DNA from: Prorocentrum cordatum
Lineage: Eukaryota; Sar; Dinophyceae; Prorocentrales; Prorocentraceae
Direction: 5' to 3'
Assembly: GCA_963575745.1 (NCBI GenBank)
Contig: CAUYUJ010019914.1
Coordinates: forward strand, 80,001 to 144,000
Length of the DNA: 64,000 nucleotides
Shown: positions 10,640-20,199 of the stretch, piece by piece
How positions within the stretch are numbered: position 1 is the stretch's first letter
How the letters are laid out: every line of letters starts with the position of its first letter
The notes under the pieces: model-generated
What the model saw: the letters and a program-made list of their open reading frames with translations, nothing else
Databases searched by the model: none
Told to the model about the DNA's origin: nothing
Program-made: the position numbers and the translations under genes

Positions 10640-10740
10640 CCAGGAGGAAGAGGAGGAGGAGGAGGAGGAGGAGGAGGAGGAGGGAGGACGGAGGAGGGAC
10701 CAGGAGGAGGAGAGAGGAGGTGGGAGGAGGAGGAGTGGGG
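10640..10740. repeat. (GGA)n microsatellite
   Basis: GGA/GAA triplets, partly interrupted, ending where the degenerate CTTGGGG repeat begins. Confidence 0.9.
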
Positions 10741-11340
10741 CCTATTGGGGTCCCCCTGAGGCCTCCTGGGGGGCCTCTGAGAGGCCTCGTGGGTTTTCTT
10801 TGGAGCCTCTTGCGCCGGAAGACCCGAAGTGTTGGGTCGGGTTCCCGCTTTGGGGCTTCTGTTGGGGCCGTCTTGGGGCCCTCTCGGAGCGCCTTGGGTG
10901 CCTCCGAGGTAGTCCTGGAGCCCTCTTGGGCCGTCTTGGGGCCCTCTTGAGTAGCCTTGGGGCTCCTTTCGCAGTTTTGGGGCGCTCTTGGGATCCTCTT
11001 TGGCCGTCTTGGTGCGATCTTGGGGGCCTCTTGGGCTGTCTTGGAGCGTCGGAAACCCGAAAAGGCGAGCATGTCAAAATCCGTCAAAAACTATCGGAAT
11101 AATACGATGTTGGCCTCATGAGCCCCTCTTGGGGGTGCTGTTGGAATGCTCTTGAGGCCTCTTGGGGGGTCTTTTCGGCGTTCTTCGGGCCTCTTGGGAA
11201 CTCTTGGAGACGTCTTGGGCCGTCTTAGAGGCCTCTTGAAGGCCTCTTGGGCCGTCATGACGCCATCTTGGGCCGTCCTGGGTACATCTTGGGCCGTCTT
11301 CGAAATATCTTGCAGCAATCTTGGGCTCTCTGGCATCCGG
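10741..11340. repeat. degenerate CTTGGG(GC)CGTCTTGG repeat
   Basis: About 600 bp of loosely repeated CTTGGGGCCGTCTTGGG blocks, as at 129-480. The reverse complement of this unit is the texture of the 57.2-58.8 kb array. Long open frames reflect the absence of TA-containing triplets. Confidence 0.65.
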
Positions 11341-11734
11341 GGTGGCACTCTGCTGTGTTTCCCACGACCCGACCCCCCCCCCCCAGAAAACGGAGCACAG
11401 CGCGTCCCCCCCCCCACCCCCACCCCCCACTCCCCTACCCCGGCAGAGCCACCCCGGCACCCACCCCCCAGCAGAGCAGAAGCTCAGGAACTGAAGCTGA
11501 GGCTACATCTAAGGCTCTTTCAAACTCACACGCCAGATCGGCGGATTTGTGTGTCCCAGGGCCCCTTCAGTGCTGTTTTCGCGATGCGAGGGGGTCTGGC
11601 AGTCTCGGAGTGGGTGCTGTTCGTGGCATCTTTGGGGACGGGGGGGGGGGGGGGGCGCCCCCCGCGGCCGGGGAGGTCGACCCCGAAGGGCGCTTGCTCA
11701 TTTGCGAGGCGTACAGCGGAGGGATTGCAAGCAA
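11341..11734. other. spacer with C-runs
   Basis: Contains several poly-C runs (11367-11385, 11408-11430) and a G-run (11640-11655). TTTGTGTGTCCCAGGGCCCC at 11546-11565 echoes the start of family J (57095-57185). No gene seen. Confidence 0.35.
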
Positions 11735-11790
11735 GAGCGAGCAGGAGCGAGCAGGAGCGAGCAGGAGCGAGCAGGAGCGAGGGGAAGAGC
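11735..11790. repeat. 10-bp tandem repeat GAGCGAGCAG
   Basis: About five near-perfect tandem copies of AGCAGGAGCG. The longer ORFs here only reflect the repeat. Confidence 0.9.
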
Positions 11791-11931
11791 GACGAGCCAG
11801 AATGAGCGAGCAGCGAGGACGCAGTGACGTCCTTTTGAGGCCTGGGTCTTGAGGGTTGGGCTTTCACGGCCGCTTCGGCCGCAGGTGGCCCTAACACTCG
11901 GGGCAGAGTGGCGAGAAGGAGGCGCGAGGAG

Positions 11932-11976
11932 GAGGAGGAGGAGGAGGAGGAGGAGGAGGAGGAGGAGGAGGAGGCG
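11932..11976. repeat. (GGA)n microsatellite
   Basis: A short, pure GGA tract. Confidence 0.95.
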
Positions 11977-12104
11977 GACGACGCAAAGGATCAGGTTGAG
12001 GAGGACCCCCCCGGCCCGGTCCTCCTCCGGAGGGTTCAAGAGGCCCAGATAAAAAAGGGGCGACAGTAACCAGCCTCGATCTTGAGTCGCCGCTGTCGCC
12101 TGTC

Positions 12105-12195
12105 GTGTACAAGTTGGCATAGGCATCGTACACACCCGAGGCGAAATTCCCCCACCTTTCAGGTTGATTACTGATGTGCCACAGTCGCCGTCGCT
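12105..12195. repeat. dispersed duplicate, copy 1 (pair with 12940-13025)
   Basis: The segment with AAGTTGGCATAGGCATCGTACAC and ATTACTGATGTGCCACAGTCG matches 12940-13025 (ATCGTACACGCCCGAGG, ATTACTGACGTGCCACAGTCG). Read on the minus strand both encode CGTSVINL followed by a PR(V/A)CT(M/I)P motif. They may be duplicated exon pieces or a short repeat. Both lie beside GTC-rich tracts. Confidence 0.6.
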
Positions 12196-12330
12196 GAGAT
12201 GCTGAGTCGCTGCCGCCGCGGGCGTCGCCGCCGTCATCGTTGCGCCGCCGTCGTCATCGTCGTCGCCGCCGCCGTCTTCGCCGTCGCCGCTGCCGCCGGC
12301 GCCGCCGCCGCCGCGGTGCGCCCCCGAGGG
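12196..12330. repeat. GCC/GTC-rich simple sequence
   Basis: Triplet-rich GTC/GCC sequence, interrupted. The ORFs are Arg-, Ala- or Asp-rich artefacts. Confidence 0.75.
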
Positions 12331-12939
12331 TCGGCAGCGCGAGACGGGCGCGGATCCCTGCGCGGCCGCGGGCTGGCGCGGCAGCCTCGGGCACGCGGGC
12401 AGCGAGGACCCGGCCGAAGGGGGGGGGGTGCTCGCGCGGAGGCGGGGCCTCCGCGCCGCTTGCGACGACGACCCGTGGGCCTGCGGCGTCGGTCGGCCAA
12501 CGAGGGATGACGGCCGACGGACGGACGGACGGCCGACGAGGGCGACCACATCGGGAACCCCACGAGCACTGAACGCGTCCGTTTGGCATGGGCAGGTTCC
12601 CCCCCGCCTCGTCCGCCCTTTCCCTGCTGTTTCGGTAAGGCTGCACGTCTTCGCAAGGCGGCGCCGCCTGTGATGATGGCGGTCTGCGCAAAGCTGGGCA
12701 ATTTCTTGGTTGCTGGGTGGCCTTCTCCACGTAGAAGAGTTTGTGATTAGTGTCCTTCCTTCATGTCAGCTTGTGATTAACAACTAATGCCCCCCCCCCG
12801 CCACCGGGGCCTGATGAACACACCCCGCGGGGCGCAACACAGTCTTTAAACAAGGCGCGCGAGGGGGTCGTCTCGGGCGCCGCCGAGGTGATCGTGTACG
12901 TACCCCCCTGCACGACAGCCTCAAAACAATTGCACTCCG
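12331..12939. other. GC-rich spacer
   Basis: No domain or repeat is recognised. It contains a GACGGACGGACG run near 12518-12535. Confidence 0.35.
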
Positions 12940-13025
12940 TATAGAAGTTGCTATCGGAATCGTACACGCCCGAGGAGCTGGTTTTTCTCGTCTCAGGTTA
13001 ATTACTGACGTGCCACAGTCGTCGT
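12940..13025. repeat. dispersed duplicate, copy 2
   Basis: Partner of 12105-12195. It is followed at once by the GTC-rich minisatellite, as copy 1 is followed by a GCC/GTC-rich run, so the duplicated unit probably included the start of the simple repeat. Confidence 0.6.
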
Positions 13026-13162
13026 TGCCGCTGCCGTCGCCGTCGCCGTCGTCGTTGTCGTCGTTATCGTCGTCGTCGTTTGCAGCGGGACTCCGCAGCA
13101 CCCCCCCATGGTGCATCCGAATTGCGTCGTCGTCGCCGCCGTCGTCTCGTTGTCATCGTCGC

Positions 13163-13195
<33 letters not shown>

Positions 13196-13282
13196 TTCCA
13201 GCGGACCTCCGCAACACCCCCTTCCCATGGTGCATCCGAAATGCGTCGTCGTCGTCTGGTTGTCGACGTCGTTGTCGCCGTC

Positions 13283-13317
<35 letters not shown>

Positions 13318-13575
13318 GTGCAGCGGGAGTCGCAGCGCAGCACCGCCCCTGGGGCATCCGCAGTGCGTCGATGTCCGTCATCGTCGTCGCCGTCGCCGTG
13401 GCCGTGGCCGTTGTCGACGTCGTCGGGTCGTCGTCGTCGTCGTCGTCGACTACAATGGACATACGCAGCACCCCCGCCCTTTCTCCATGGAGCATCCGCA
13501 GTGCGTCGTCGTCCGCCGTCGCCGTCGCCGTCTCCCTCGTCGACGTCGCCCTCGTCGTCGTCGTCGTGGGACATT
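13020..13575. repeat. minisatellite of ~120 bp nested in (GTC)n
   Basis: Four units, each a GTC run followed by a unique block: GCAGCGG-ACTCCGCAGCACCCC, then CCATGGTGCATCCGAA, then TGCGTCGTC. The blocks sit near 13078, 13195, 13318 and 13448. The unique blocks have diverged more than the GTC parts. The minus strand reads as Asp-rich protein, which I regard as artefact. Confidence 0.8.
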
Positions 13576-13773
13576 GTAGTGGATGGGGGAGGACGGGGGT
13601 AGAAGAAGGAGGAGCCGTTTCCGCCCTGTCGGCCGGGCGTCGGCGCTTATCACCGGCGCCGCCGCCGTGTGTTTCCAGTTGGCGGACGTCACCCCCGCGA
13701 CTCGCCCGAACGGAGGGACCATGTTTTTGACCACGCGCCCCGCTTGTTTTTGTTTGTCACGATCTGCCATTAC

Positions 13774-13945
13774 AGTGCCGTTTTTAATACATGCTCCGCG
13801 TGCGGATCATGTATTAAAAATAAAGGGATTTAGTATTCAAAGCAATGATGAATGCATGCATTGATTTATTCGTAAATTCATCATGCATTAAAAGTCCAAT
13901 ATGTTTAAACATCCTATGTATTAAAAGCTGCCCTGTGCGCGCCTC
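13774..13945. repeat. AT-rich ~170-bp dispersed repeat (copy 1)
   Basis: Markedly AT-rich in GC-rich surroundings. It starts ACAGTGCCGTTTTTAATACATG and contains a hairpin (AATACATG...CATGTATT, 13787-13816). A second palindromic area follows around ATGAATGCATGCATT, then AAAGTCCAATATGTTTAAACATCC, ending TTAAAAGCTGCCCTGT. A close copy lies at 50569-50745. It has no coding capacity and looks like a small non-autonomous mobile element. Confidence 0.85.
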
Positions 13946-14640
13946 AGCCAAGCGGCCGCGCCCGCGGAGGCAGCCTGCGGCAGCCCTTCAGAGGGGGCCA
14001 CCAAGGAACACGAGGCCCGCGGGGAAGAGACAGCGCTGCACACACACAGACGTTTCGGAGCTCCGCGCAGACTCTTCTCGGGCCGGCGCTGGACCCCCCC
14101 TGGCGCGCGGAGCGCGGGACGCGCCAGGGGCGAGGGGCCCCCGGGCCGATCCGATCACTCCGCGCGGGCCTCCGAGAGCCTCCCTCCCGCACACCCGGCT
14201 TCCGCCCCCGGCCGTCAGACCCCTCTCCTGCCTCTGCGCTTGTCGGTCCGCCTGTCCCGTGGCCCTGCCACGCCCCGCCTCCCCGCCCTCGCCCCCCCCC
14301 CTTCCCCCCACCATCTCCTCCAACAGGCGCGTCCACCGCTCCACCTTCTCGCCCTGGCCCTCCTCCTCCCCCACCTTCCTCCTCATTTCCTTTTTTGTTC
14401 GGGTCCCTCCTGCTTCTTCCCCCTGTCCTCCGGCTCCTCGTTTTTCTGCCTCCTCCTCCTCCGTCTCCTCGTCTTTCTGCCGCGTCCTCCCGTTTCCACC
14501 CACCGTCTACGCTCCTGTTTCTCATCGTCGTCCTCTTCTTCCGCATCCCTCCCCGCAGCCAGTTCTATCCCAAACTCTGGCGACGTGAACCCCGCGGCAC
14601 CTTGTGCCTGCATTCACTCGAACACTTTCTTTACCTACCC
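13946..14640. other. upstream region of the 14.64 kb gene
   Basis: Pyrimidine-rich sequence leading to the ATG at 14644. No promoter element can be named with confidence. Dinoflagellate promoters lack a standard TATA box, so this is not surprising. Confidence 0.3.
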
Positions 14641-14643
14641 GCC

Positions 14644-15057
14644 ATGGTGCGCACGGCGGCCCTCCTGACTGGCGCCGCACTGGCCCAGGGAGTTTCCTTC
14701 GCCAGCGGAAGCTCCCACAGCCAGTTCGTCGTGGACACCTTCGGGGAGGGTGAGGACGGGATGATGACTGGCGCCCCAGAGTGGTGCAGGAACGAGACGG
14801 AGCTGACCTGGAAGCAGAGGAAGGAGCGGCTCCTGCAACACGACACCCTGGAGTGGTGCAAGGTCCAGGTGCGGCATCTGCAGGCGGCGAACGAGAGCGT
14901 CCCCGAGTGGATGGACAAGCTCGTGGAGGACGACCGGAAGAGGCCGGGCGGAGCAGCTAGGACCAGGATAAGTCGCCCCAGGGCGTTCCGGAACGCTCTC
15001 ACAAAGTTCTGGAGCGTTCTGGAACGGCCGTGGCGCCCGATCCAGTCGGGCCGCTGA
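14644..15057 (+). CDS. putative secreted protein, first exon region, Trp-repeat
   Basis: The frame starts at an ATG in good context (CCGCCATGG). It encodes a hydrophobic N-terminus, MVRTAALLTGAALAQGV, that looks like a signal peptide, so entry to the secretory system is inferred. After an acidic stretch come two related motifs: LTWKQRKERLLQHDTLEWCK and VRHLQAANESVPEWMDKLVEDD (about residues 56-98). The same motif type (W, then LQAA-x2-E-x2-P-x-WM) reappears in exon-like segments at 15361-15450 and 15950-16110. That suggests a multi-exon gene with a repeated module. The open frame runs to a stop at 15055-15057, but real exon 1 may end near 14960, where the similarity stops. The family is not recognised; the start is well supported and the exon ends are not. 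Confidence 0.55.
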   Translation: MVRTAALLTGAALAQGVSFASGSSHSQFVVDTFGEGEDGMMTGAPEWCRNETELTWKQRKERLLQHDTLEWCKVQVRHLQAANESVPEWMDKLVEDDRKRPGGAARTRISRPRAFRNALTKFWSVLERPWRPIQSGR

Positions 15058-15360
15058 AGAAGGAACCCTTTTCGTTGGGGAGGGGCTCGGTGTTCCTCAA
15101 TTGTTTTCAGATTGTCTTAGGTGGTCCTTCTGTTCTGTTGTATGCCGCTACCCCCCGGACCTCTCCCGGGGTGCGTTCTGACCAGGACTACGGGGCGAAT
15201 CCAGCGGTGGCGACCAGGGCCTCCAAAAGGAGGCCCTAACAGGCGACAACGAGGGAAGGGTAGTGGTGTGGGTACCTTTCCCTCCTCCGAGTATCGCACA
15301 GGTCCCCGCTTTGTCCCAGCCTGGGCTTGTCCCTGTCCTGGCCTCGGCTCGAAAGGGGCC

Positions 15361-15455
15361 AGATGAAGTGGGCGGCCGCGGAGACGAAGAGGCTCCGGGC
15401 CGAGGCAGACGAGCGCCACAGACCGGGGGAGCCGTGGTCCCCACCCTCCTGGCGG
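15361..15455 (+). CDS. candidate exon 2 of the Trp-repeat gene
   Basis: One plus frame reads MKWAAAETKRLRAEADERHR then PGEPWSPPSW. It aligns with the candidate third exon (WMDWAAAENDKW ... AAGEEPPAWM) and, more weakly, with the first. Flanking sequence in this frame shows no such pattern. The splice sites are not fixed; dinoflagellate introns often use non-GT donors. Confidence 0.4.
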
Positions 15456-15500
15456 ACCCACCGGTTCCGACGCCCTCCTCGAGAGACCGTCAAGACCACG

Positions 15501-15650
15501 GTGATGGGCCGATTTTCCACCACCACAACCACTAGGTGGGACGGGGGAGAAGGGAGGATGGGGAGGTCCTCCTCCTTCTCCTCCTCCGCCTCCTCCGCCT
15601 CCCTCTCCTACTCATGGTAGTGGTGGTGGAAAATCGACCCATCAGATGGG
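15501..15650. repeat. foldback element within a presumed intron
   Basis: GATGGGCCGATTTTCCACCACC (15501-15522) faces GGTGGTGGAAAATCGACCCATC (about 15621-15645). The arms are about 30 bp and near perfect, with a TCC-rich interior. It lies between candidate exons 2 and 3. Confidence 0.75.
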
Positions 15651-15668
15651 CTCCCTCAGGGGGGCGAG

Positions 15669-15872
15669 TCGGCGGCGAGCGAGGGGGGGGGGAAGTGAGG
15701 AGGAGAAGGCCGTCTCAGAAGGTTCGGAGATCCCCCAGCCTTCTGAAAAGTTTTCTAAGCCTTCCCCAGAGACACAGAGAACCTCTCAGAAGGCCGGAGG
15801 CCTGCTGAGAGGTGCCGCCGCCCTCTGAGGAGGCCCTCTCCCTCTCATTTTTCCCCCCTCGCTCGCCGCCGA
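15669..15872. repeat. MITE-like element, TCGGCGGCGAG family (copy 1)
   Basis: 204 bp with perfect 16-bp terminal inverted repeats: TCGGCGGCGAGCGAGG at 15669-15684 and CCTCGCTCGCCGCCGA at 15857-15872. The interior is rich in short palindromes such as CTTCTGAGAAG-type motifs. A second copy is at 41854-42055. Non-coding. Confidence 0.8.
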
Positions 15873-15949
15873 TCCTCGAGAGAGATCGTCGACACCAGGG
15901 GCTCCCCTCAGGGGGGGGAGGAGCACAGCTCCCCTGGTCGTGGCCGGTC

Positions 15950-16110
15950 GGCGAGGGCAAGGAGGTGCCCCAGTGGATGGACTGGGCGGCGGCCGAGAAC
16001 GACAAGTGGAGCAACCGCTGGGCGGCCTGCAAGGCCGCCGAGCTGCAGGCCGCAGGGGAGGAGCCGCCCGCCTGGATGGTCGAGAATGGCAGGACGCCGA
16101 GGGAGGAAAC
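15950..16110 (+). CDS. candidate exon 3 of the Trp-repeat gene
   Basis: The plus frame reads GKEVPQWMDWAAAENDKWSN then RWAACKAAELQAAGEEPPAWM. The block RWAACKAAELQAAGEEPPAWM lines up with EWCKVQVRHLQAANESVPEWM of the 14644 frame: W, Cys, LQAA, Glu, Pro and WM are shared. This conservation across three separated segments is the best evidence that the locus is a real gene. A TCC-rich run follows from 16108. Confidence 0.5.
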
Positions 16111-16545
16111 ACTCCTCCTCCTCCTCCTCCTCAACTTCTCCTCCCCCTCCTCATCCTCCTCCCTCCTCCTCCACTCTCGGACCTCTCGGATCTCAGAGTG
16201 CCTGTTCAAGCTAGGCTCAAGCGGCACACTGCAACAAGCTCAATCGGTATCCGATTGACTTCGAGCACCGATCGGAGGGAGAGAAGGCACACTGTCCTCC
16301 CCCCCCCTGGTCCTCGCCTGCGAGCTGCCCGCCTGCGAGCTGCTGGCCGCGGCAGCTGCTGAACCTGGGCCTCCCTGGGGCGGTGGAGGAGGAGGGGGAG
16401 GGGCGGGGGGAGGAAGGGGAAAAAGGGCAGAGAGGAAAGTGGAAAGGACTGCCCCAGGGTATAATTGGTCCCAGGAAGACGTCCCCTCAACAATTTGGCC
16501 CTCTCGGAGCTCCTGTGAGGGGGTTCGCACTGTTTCAAAAGCCTA
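16111..16545. other. spacer with short TCC and GGA tracts
   Basis: TCC-rich 16108-16175 and GGA-rich 16380-16440. No gene is recognised. Confidence 0.4.
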
Positions 16546-16599
16546 TTCGCTTTGACACTGGCGAAGTGGCCACACGCAACACAAAAAAAATACAGGAAC

Positions 16600-17330
16600 A
16601 TCGGTCTCTGCAACCCGAGCCCAATGGAGCTTATGGTGGGGCCCCGCACACCCCCTCAGGAGCACCAACAGAGTGGGATTGGGCTCGGAGCAGATACTAG
16701 TAGTGTCGGCATTCACCATCCTCAAGCATCTCTGACAGCGAAGCCCCGAGCCGTGCGGCACAGGGTCATGGAGAGATTTTGGCTTGGGTGCTTTGACCTG
16801 GGATGGGCGCTTAATATCCTTATATTGTTGCTCGAAAGGAGGCCACACAAGCAAAACCGACATCAAACCTATGGCGAGCGACGTGTACTCGTCTTCGCCC
16901 TGCTTGAAATTGTCTAGTTCACCTGGGCTGAGGTCATGTGCCTGAGATCCCTTCTTCGCCCAGGAGTCAGCAGCAATCGATCCAGCAATCACGGCCCTGT
17001 CAGCATCATCCACAGCTGAGCTCATGCTCCGATGCGCCGTGATCTTATTGAGACGAGGCCAGTCTTGCTCAGGACTCGCAGTTACCTTTCGAGCTACCTC
17101 GCGCCAAAAGAAACTCAGACGGCTGGCCCCATCAAGGGCCTTGCTGGGATTTCTTGTTCCCGCAAACAGACTAGCACAGTCCACATTTACAGGCTCACAA
17201 GGCTCGGGCGTGGTGTCACGGCGCAGGACACTAAGGGCAAGTGCAGCATGCTCTGCATCCGCCGCTTGCTGTGCAAACTCACGGGAAAGCGCAGCCCATA
17301 CACCACGTCTGCAGACCTCGCCTTCCATGT
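16600..17330 (-). pseudogene. LINE RNase H, second half
   Basis: Minus-strand frame continuing the domain. EFAQQAADAEHAALALSVL gives the catalytic Glu region and EPVNVDCASLF the second Asp. WPRLNKITAHRSMSSAVDDAD has the His region, and AGSIAADSWAKKG the last Asp. The residue set is complete, so the domain decayed through the frameshift at about 17300 rather than by loss of catalytic residues. GLRCQRCLRMV near 16720 is a Cys pair of the C-terminal zinc region. Confidence 0.75.
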
Positions 17331-18032
17331 GAACAACAGACACCCCCCCTTCGCAACCTCCACCTTATCTCCATGGAAGGCGGATCCATCTGTAAATATC
17401 TTATCAGACGGCTGAAAGAAGAAAGGAGGACATGAGTCACCATTCGCATCGAAGAACTGAAGCATCCAGTCCTCCACGGGACTGGGCAAGTCGGGCCACG
17501 GGACCCACAGTTTTGATAGCAGCGAATTTTCAGGCCCTGCAGCAATGGCCTGGTCGACCACCTCCTGGCTGAAATGCTCCTGCCGAGCACGTACAGCCTC
17601 AGGGTTGCTGCAGGTCCAGAAGCGGTGCCAGCTTGTATCTACACGACCGCACGTGCACTTGTCCGAAACTTCATACCCCCAATGTTTCAAGGAGGCCCCA
17701 GTCGGAACAGTGCCTGACAAAACTTGGCAGTAGACATGCAACTGCTGAGGAGTTAAAGATTTGGCAAATCTCTGGATGAGGGGGAGCCACAAGCCCCTGG
17801 TTTTGATCTCACAGTCTCCAGGGCAGTCCGACAGATGTTTGTGGACAAATCGCTTAAGCAGCTCATTCCTCAGATCACTAGTAAAAGCATCAGCAATTTG
17901 TGACGGTGGCCTTTCCGTCAGGATCCATTTGAATCCTGACTGGCTTACAAACGTAGCAGGCCCTTCCCAGCGCCATCCACCGACTTCCAGCCAGAGAAGA
18001 AGGGCCGAGATAGGCCCACGGGTCCGATACAA
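17187..18032 (-). pseudogene. LINE region before RNase H plus RNase H start
   Basis: Minus-strand frame of 281 codons. In order it contains the connection region LLKRFVHKHLSDCPGDCEIK and a Cys-His cluster CTCGRVDTSWHRFWTC. That cluster matches the zinc-binding pattern seen between RT and RNase H in LINEs (CxCG...HxxxxC). KIFTDGSAFHGDKVEVAKGG follows, the start of an RNase H domain with the first catalytic Asp intact in FTDGSA. Similarity then jumps to another frame near 17300, so the protein is broken. Confidence 0.75.
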
Positions 18033-18069
18033 CCACGGCTTGCGCTCGGTAGTCCTCAGAACGGCGACT

Positions 18070-18490
18070 GCACTCCCTCCTCCTCCACCTCCTCCTCCTC
18101 CTCCTCCTCCCTCCTCCTCCTCCTCCTCCTCCTCCTCCTCGTCCTCGTCCTCGTCCTCGTCCTCCTCCTCTCTTCTCCTCCTCCTCCTCCTCTCTCCTCC
18201 TCCTCCTCCTCCTTCTCCTCCTCCTCCTCCTCCTCCTCCTCCTCCTCCTCCTCCTCCTCCTCTTCCTCCTCCTCCCTCCTCCCTCCTCCGCCCTCTCCTC
18301 CTCCTCCTCCTCGTCTCCCTCCTCCTCCTCCTCCTCCTCCTCCTCTCCTCCTCCTCCTCCTCCTCCTCCTCCTCCTCCTCCTCCTCCCCCTGCCACCATT
18401 TGCAAATTTGGATCAGCGAATTCCAGCGAATTGCTCCTCCTCCTCCTCCTCCTCCTCCTTCTCTTCCTCCTCCTTCTCCTTCCCCTCCTC
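18070..18490. repeat. (TCC)n microsatellite, ~420 bp
   Basis: Long interrupted TCC tract. It directly abuts the truncated 5' side of the minus-strand LINE. Confidence 0.95.
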
Positions 18491-18571
18491 ACACTTTGAG
18501 TTCTGTCGGTGGCGACTTGGAGCCGAGACGCGGTCAAAGCATGGCGATGGAGGAAGCACACTTTCCAGACT

Positions 18572-18790
18572 CCCTTCGCGTTGTTGAAAAATCACGACGG
18601 CGGGGGGGGTTGCGCTATTCTTGGCCTCCGGGGGCCCTTCCCAGCCCTCGTGACCGCCATGCTGTGAAGCAATCGCGACGGCCAGGAGGTTTTGCTCAAT
18701 TTCTGGCCTCTGGGGGCCCGTTCGGGCCTCAGTAAGGTCAGAAAGGGGTCCGGACCTCTGGGGGTTGACGCTGTGAAAAAGAGTCACGAC
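18572..18790. repeat. dispersed repeat family D (two partial copies)
   Basis: Two adjacent partial copies: AAAAATCACGACGGCGGGGG with GGCCTCCGGGGGCCCTTCCC, then CGCGACGGCCAGGAGG with GGCCTCTGGGGGCCCGTTCG and AAAAAGAGTCACGACGTCGGG. Orientation matches 23437 and 25797. Confidence 0.65.
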
Positions 18791-18994
18791 GTCGGGGCCC
18801 GTCGGGGGTCTGGTTTTGCTCTGTCCGCGACGGCTTGGGGCCAAGGCGCGGTCAAAGCATGGCGTGGGGCACGCGGCGCACGAATGCGGCACAGGGGGAG
18901 AGGGCAGAGAGGAGGGAGGCGCGCGGGGAGCGGAGGCCGGACGGAGCACGTCGGCCATGACCAAGGATGTCGCGCGATCTTGTCGACGCCGATC

Positions 18995-19240
18995 TCAGCC
19001 GTGCTCCATGATCACCGTCGCCGTTTCACGAGAATCGGTGGGTGAGAGCGGCAAAGAGGAGGGTGATGACTAGGGGTGTTGGATATCATGGAGTGGGCCA
19101 TGATATTTCCCCACATTTCATGGCGCCTCTTCTTATCTCATTACGTCCCTGGCCCCCCTTGGGCGGAGCACATGCCGCAGGCCATGATTTGCGCCCCCCC
19201 CTCTTGGACGCCCCCTCTTGGCCGCCCCCGAGAGAATGAT
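18995..19240. repeat. dispersed repeat family E (copy 1)
   Basis: Block with ATGACTAGGGGTGTTGGATATCATG, ATTTCATGGCGCCTCTTCTT and GCACATGCCGCAGGCCATGATTTGC. It ends in short direct repeats CCCCTCTTGG. Copies are at 19740-19905 (diverged) and 41410-41600 (close). Confidence 0.75.
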
Positions 19241-19359
19241 CAAAGAGTTGACGCGGACGAAGATGGACGATGGACGGTGACCAAGATTGACACGACGTCT
19301 CCGCGTCCAGTCTTGACTGGCTGGGAACGGCAGGAAACTGAAGAACAGACAACGCCATA

Positions 19360-19512
19360 AACATAAGTTGTCTGAGGTCCGCGCGGATTTCTTGGATCGG
19401 CGCTGGGCCCCCCTGGAGGCGCCTCTGGCGCGGCCCCTGGTGCGCTCCGCGCGCAAGGGAGCGGGCTCTGGCGCAGATCCAATAAATCCGCGCGCCGGTC
19501 TCAGAACTTATG
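19360..19512. repeat. palindromic family G element (copy)
   Basis: The ends form an imperfect inverted repeat: AAACATAAGTTGTCTGAGG then CCGCGCGGATTTCTTGGATC on the left, and GCGCAGATCCAATAAATCCGCGCG then AACTTATG on the right. The middle carries GGCGC-rich short palindromes. Related copies are at 42271-42402 and 56338-56954. Confidence 0.65.
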
Positions 19513-19539
19513 TCTATGCAATCTGTTGTTCCTCCAGGA

Positions 19540-19612
19540 AGGGTGTCCTGGACTACGCCTCGGAGAAGCAGAAGGACCTCCAGGAGCAGATCGACGAGCT
19601 GCAGGATCAGAG
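19540..19612 (+). other. exon-like coiled-coil segment
   Basis: Directly after the family G element and a CTCCAG, one plus frame reads VLDYASEKQKDLQEQIDELQDQ, an ideal heptad-type helix. It is followed by more repeat-like sequence. The short coding patch between repeat elements resembles an exon between introns. The gene is unknown. Confidence 0.35.
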
Positions 19613-19739
19613 CGCACATCACAGAAACCGCGCAAGACACGGAGGTTATGGAGGTTCTCGCGGAGTTCTTGGGTCGGTGTTGGGTCCCGTTCGCTCCCCA
19701 CGCCCATTCCCTGGCGCGCGGAGCTCTGGAGGCGCTGGT

Positions 19740-19905
19740 CGGGAAGGTCGGGGGTGAGGACTAGAAGTGGTGGATCTCATACCTGATTTCATGGCCCCCC
19801 CTTCTTCTCTCCAGGCACCCCTTGGCCCCTCCTATTCGTCCGCGCAAATGCCTCGGGCCATGATCTGCTAACCCCCCTCCCCCTAACACCCCCGCTTCGG
19901 CGCAC
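19740..19905. repeat. dispersed repeat family E (diverged copy)
   Basis: Shares GGACTAGAAGTGGTGGATCTCAT, GATTTCATGGCCCC and CCTCGGGCCATGATCTGC with 18995-19240. Confidence 0.6.
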
Positions 19906-20199
19906 CTGACGTCGGGAAGGGGTGCATAGTAATTCCAGCGCCGACCCAAAGAATCCGCGCGGACTTCCGAACGTTTGCGCTCATGTACGGAAGGTGCGTG
20001 TAGCGTCGACGCGGCTGCAACCCCGGCGCGGGTGGTCAAGGTTGAACGCTGAACGCCACCGATGGTGATCGTTCTTTAAATACCCCGGGGGTTAACGCGT
20101 GTTACCCACCCCGCCAGATTCCCCCCTCCCACCCATTAGCCGAAACGCTTGCAAACCGGGCACGAGCGTGAATTTCTGCAGCTTCCAAAGGATTTTGTA

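Larger units (their letters stand above)
16546..18060 (-). mobile_element. decayed LINE, RNase H end
   Basis: A minus-strand LINE fragment. It starts at about 18060, beside a TCC tract, and runs to about 16546. It holds a Cys/His cluster, an RNase H domain split by one frameshift, and a downstream Cys pair. The RT and everything 5' are missing. Confidence 0.78.

Noticed and set aside
11698-12549. 283-codon minus ORF with CGTSVINL motif
   Set aside because: It mixes a duplicated segment with GGA and GCC simple repeats; only the duplicated segment is reported.
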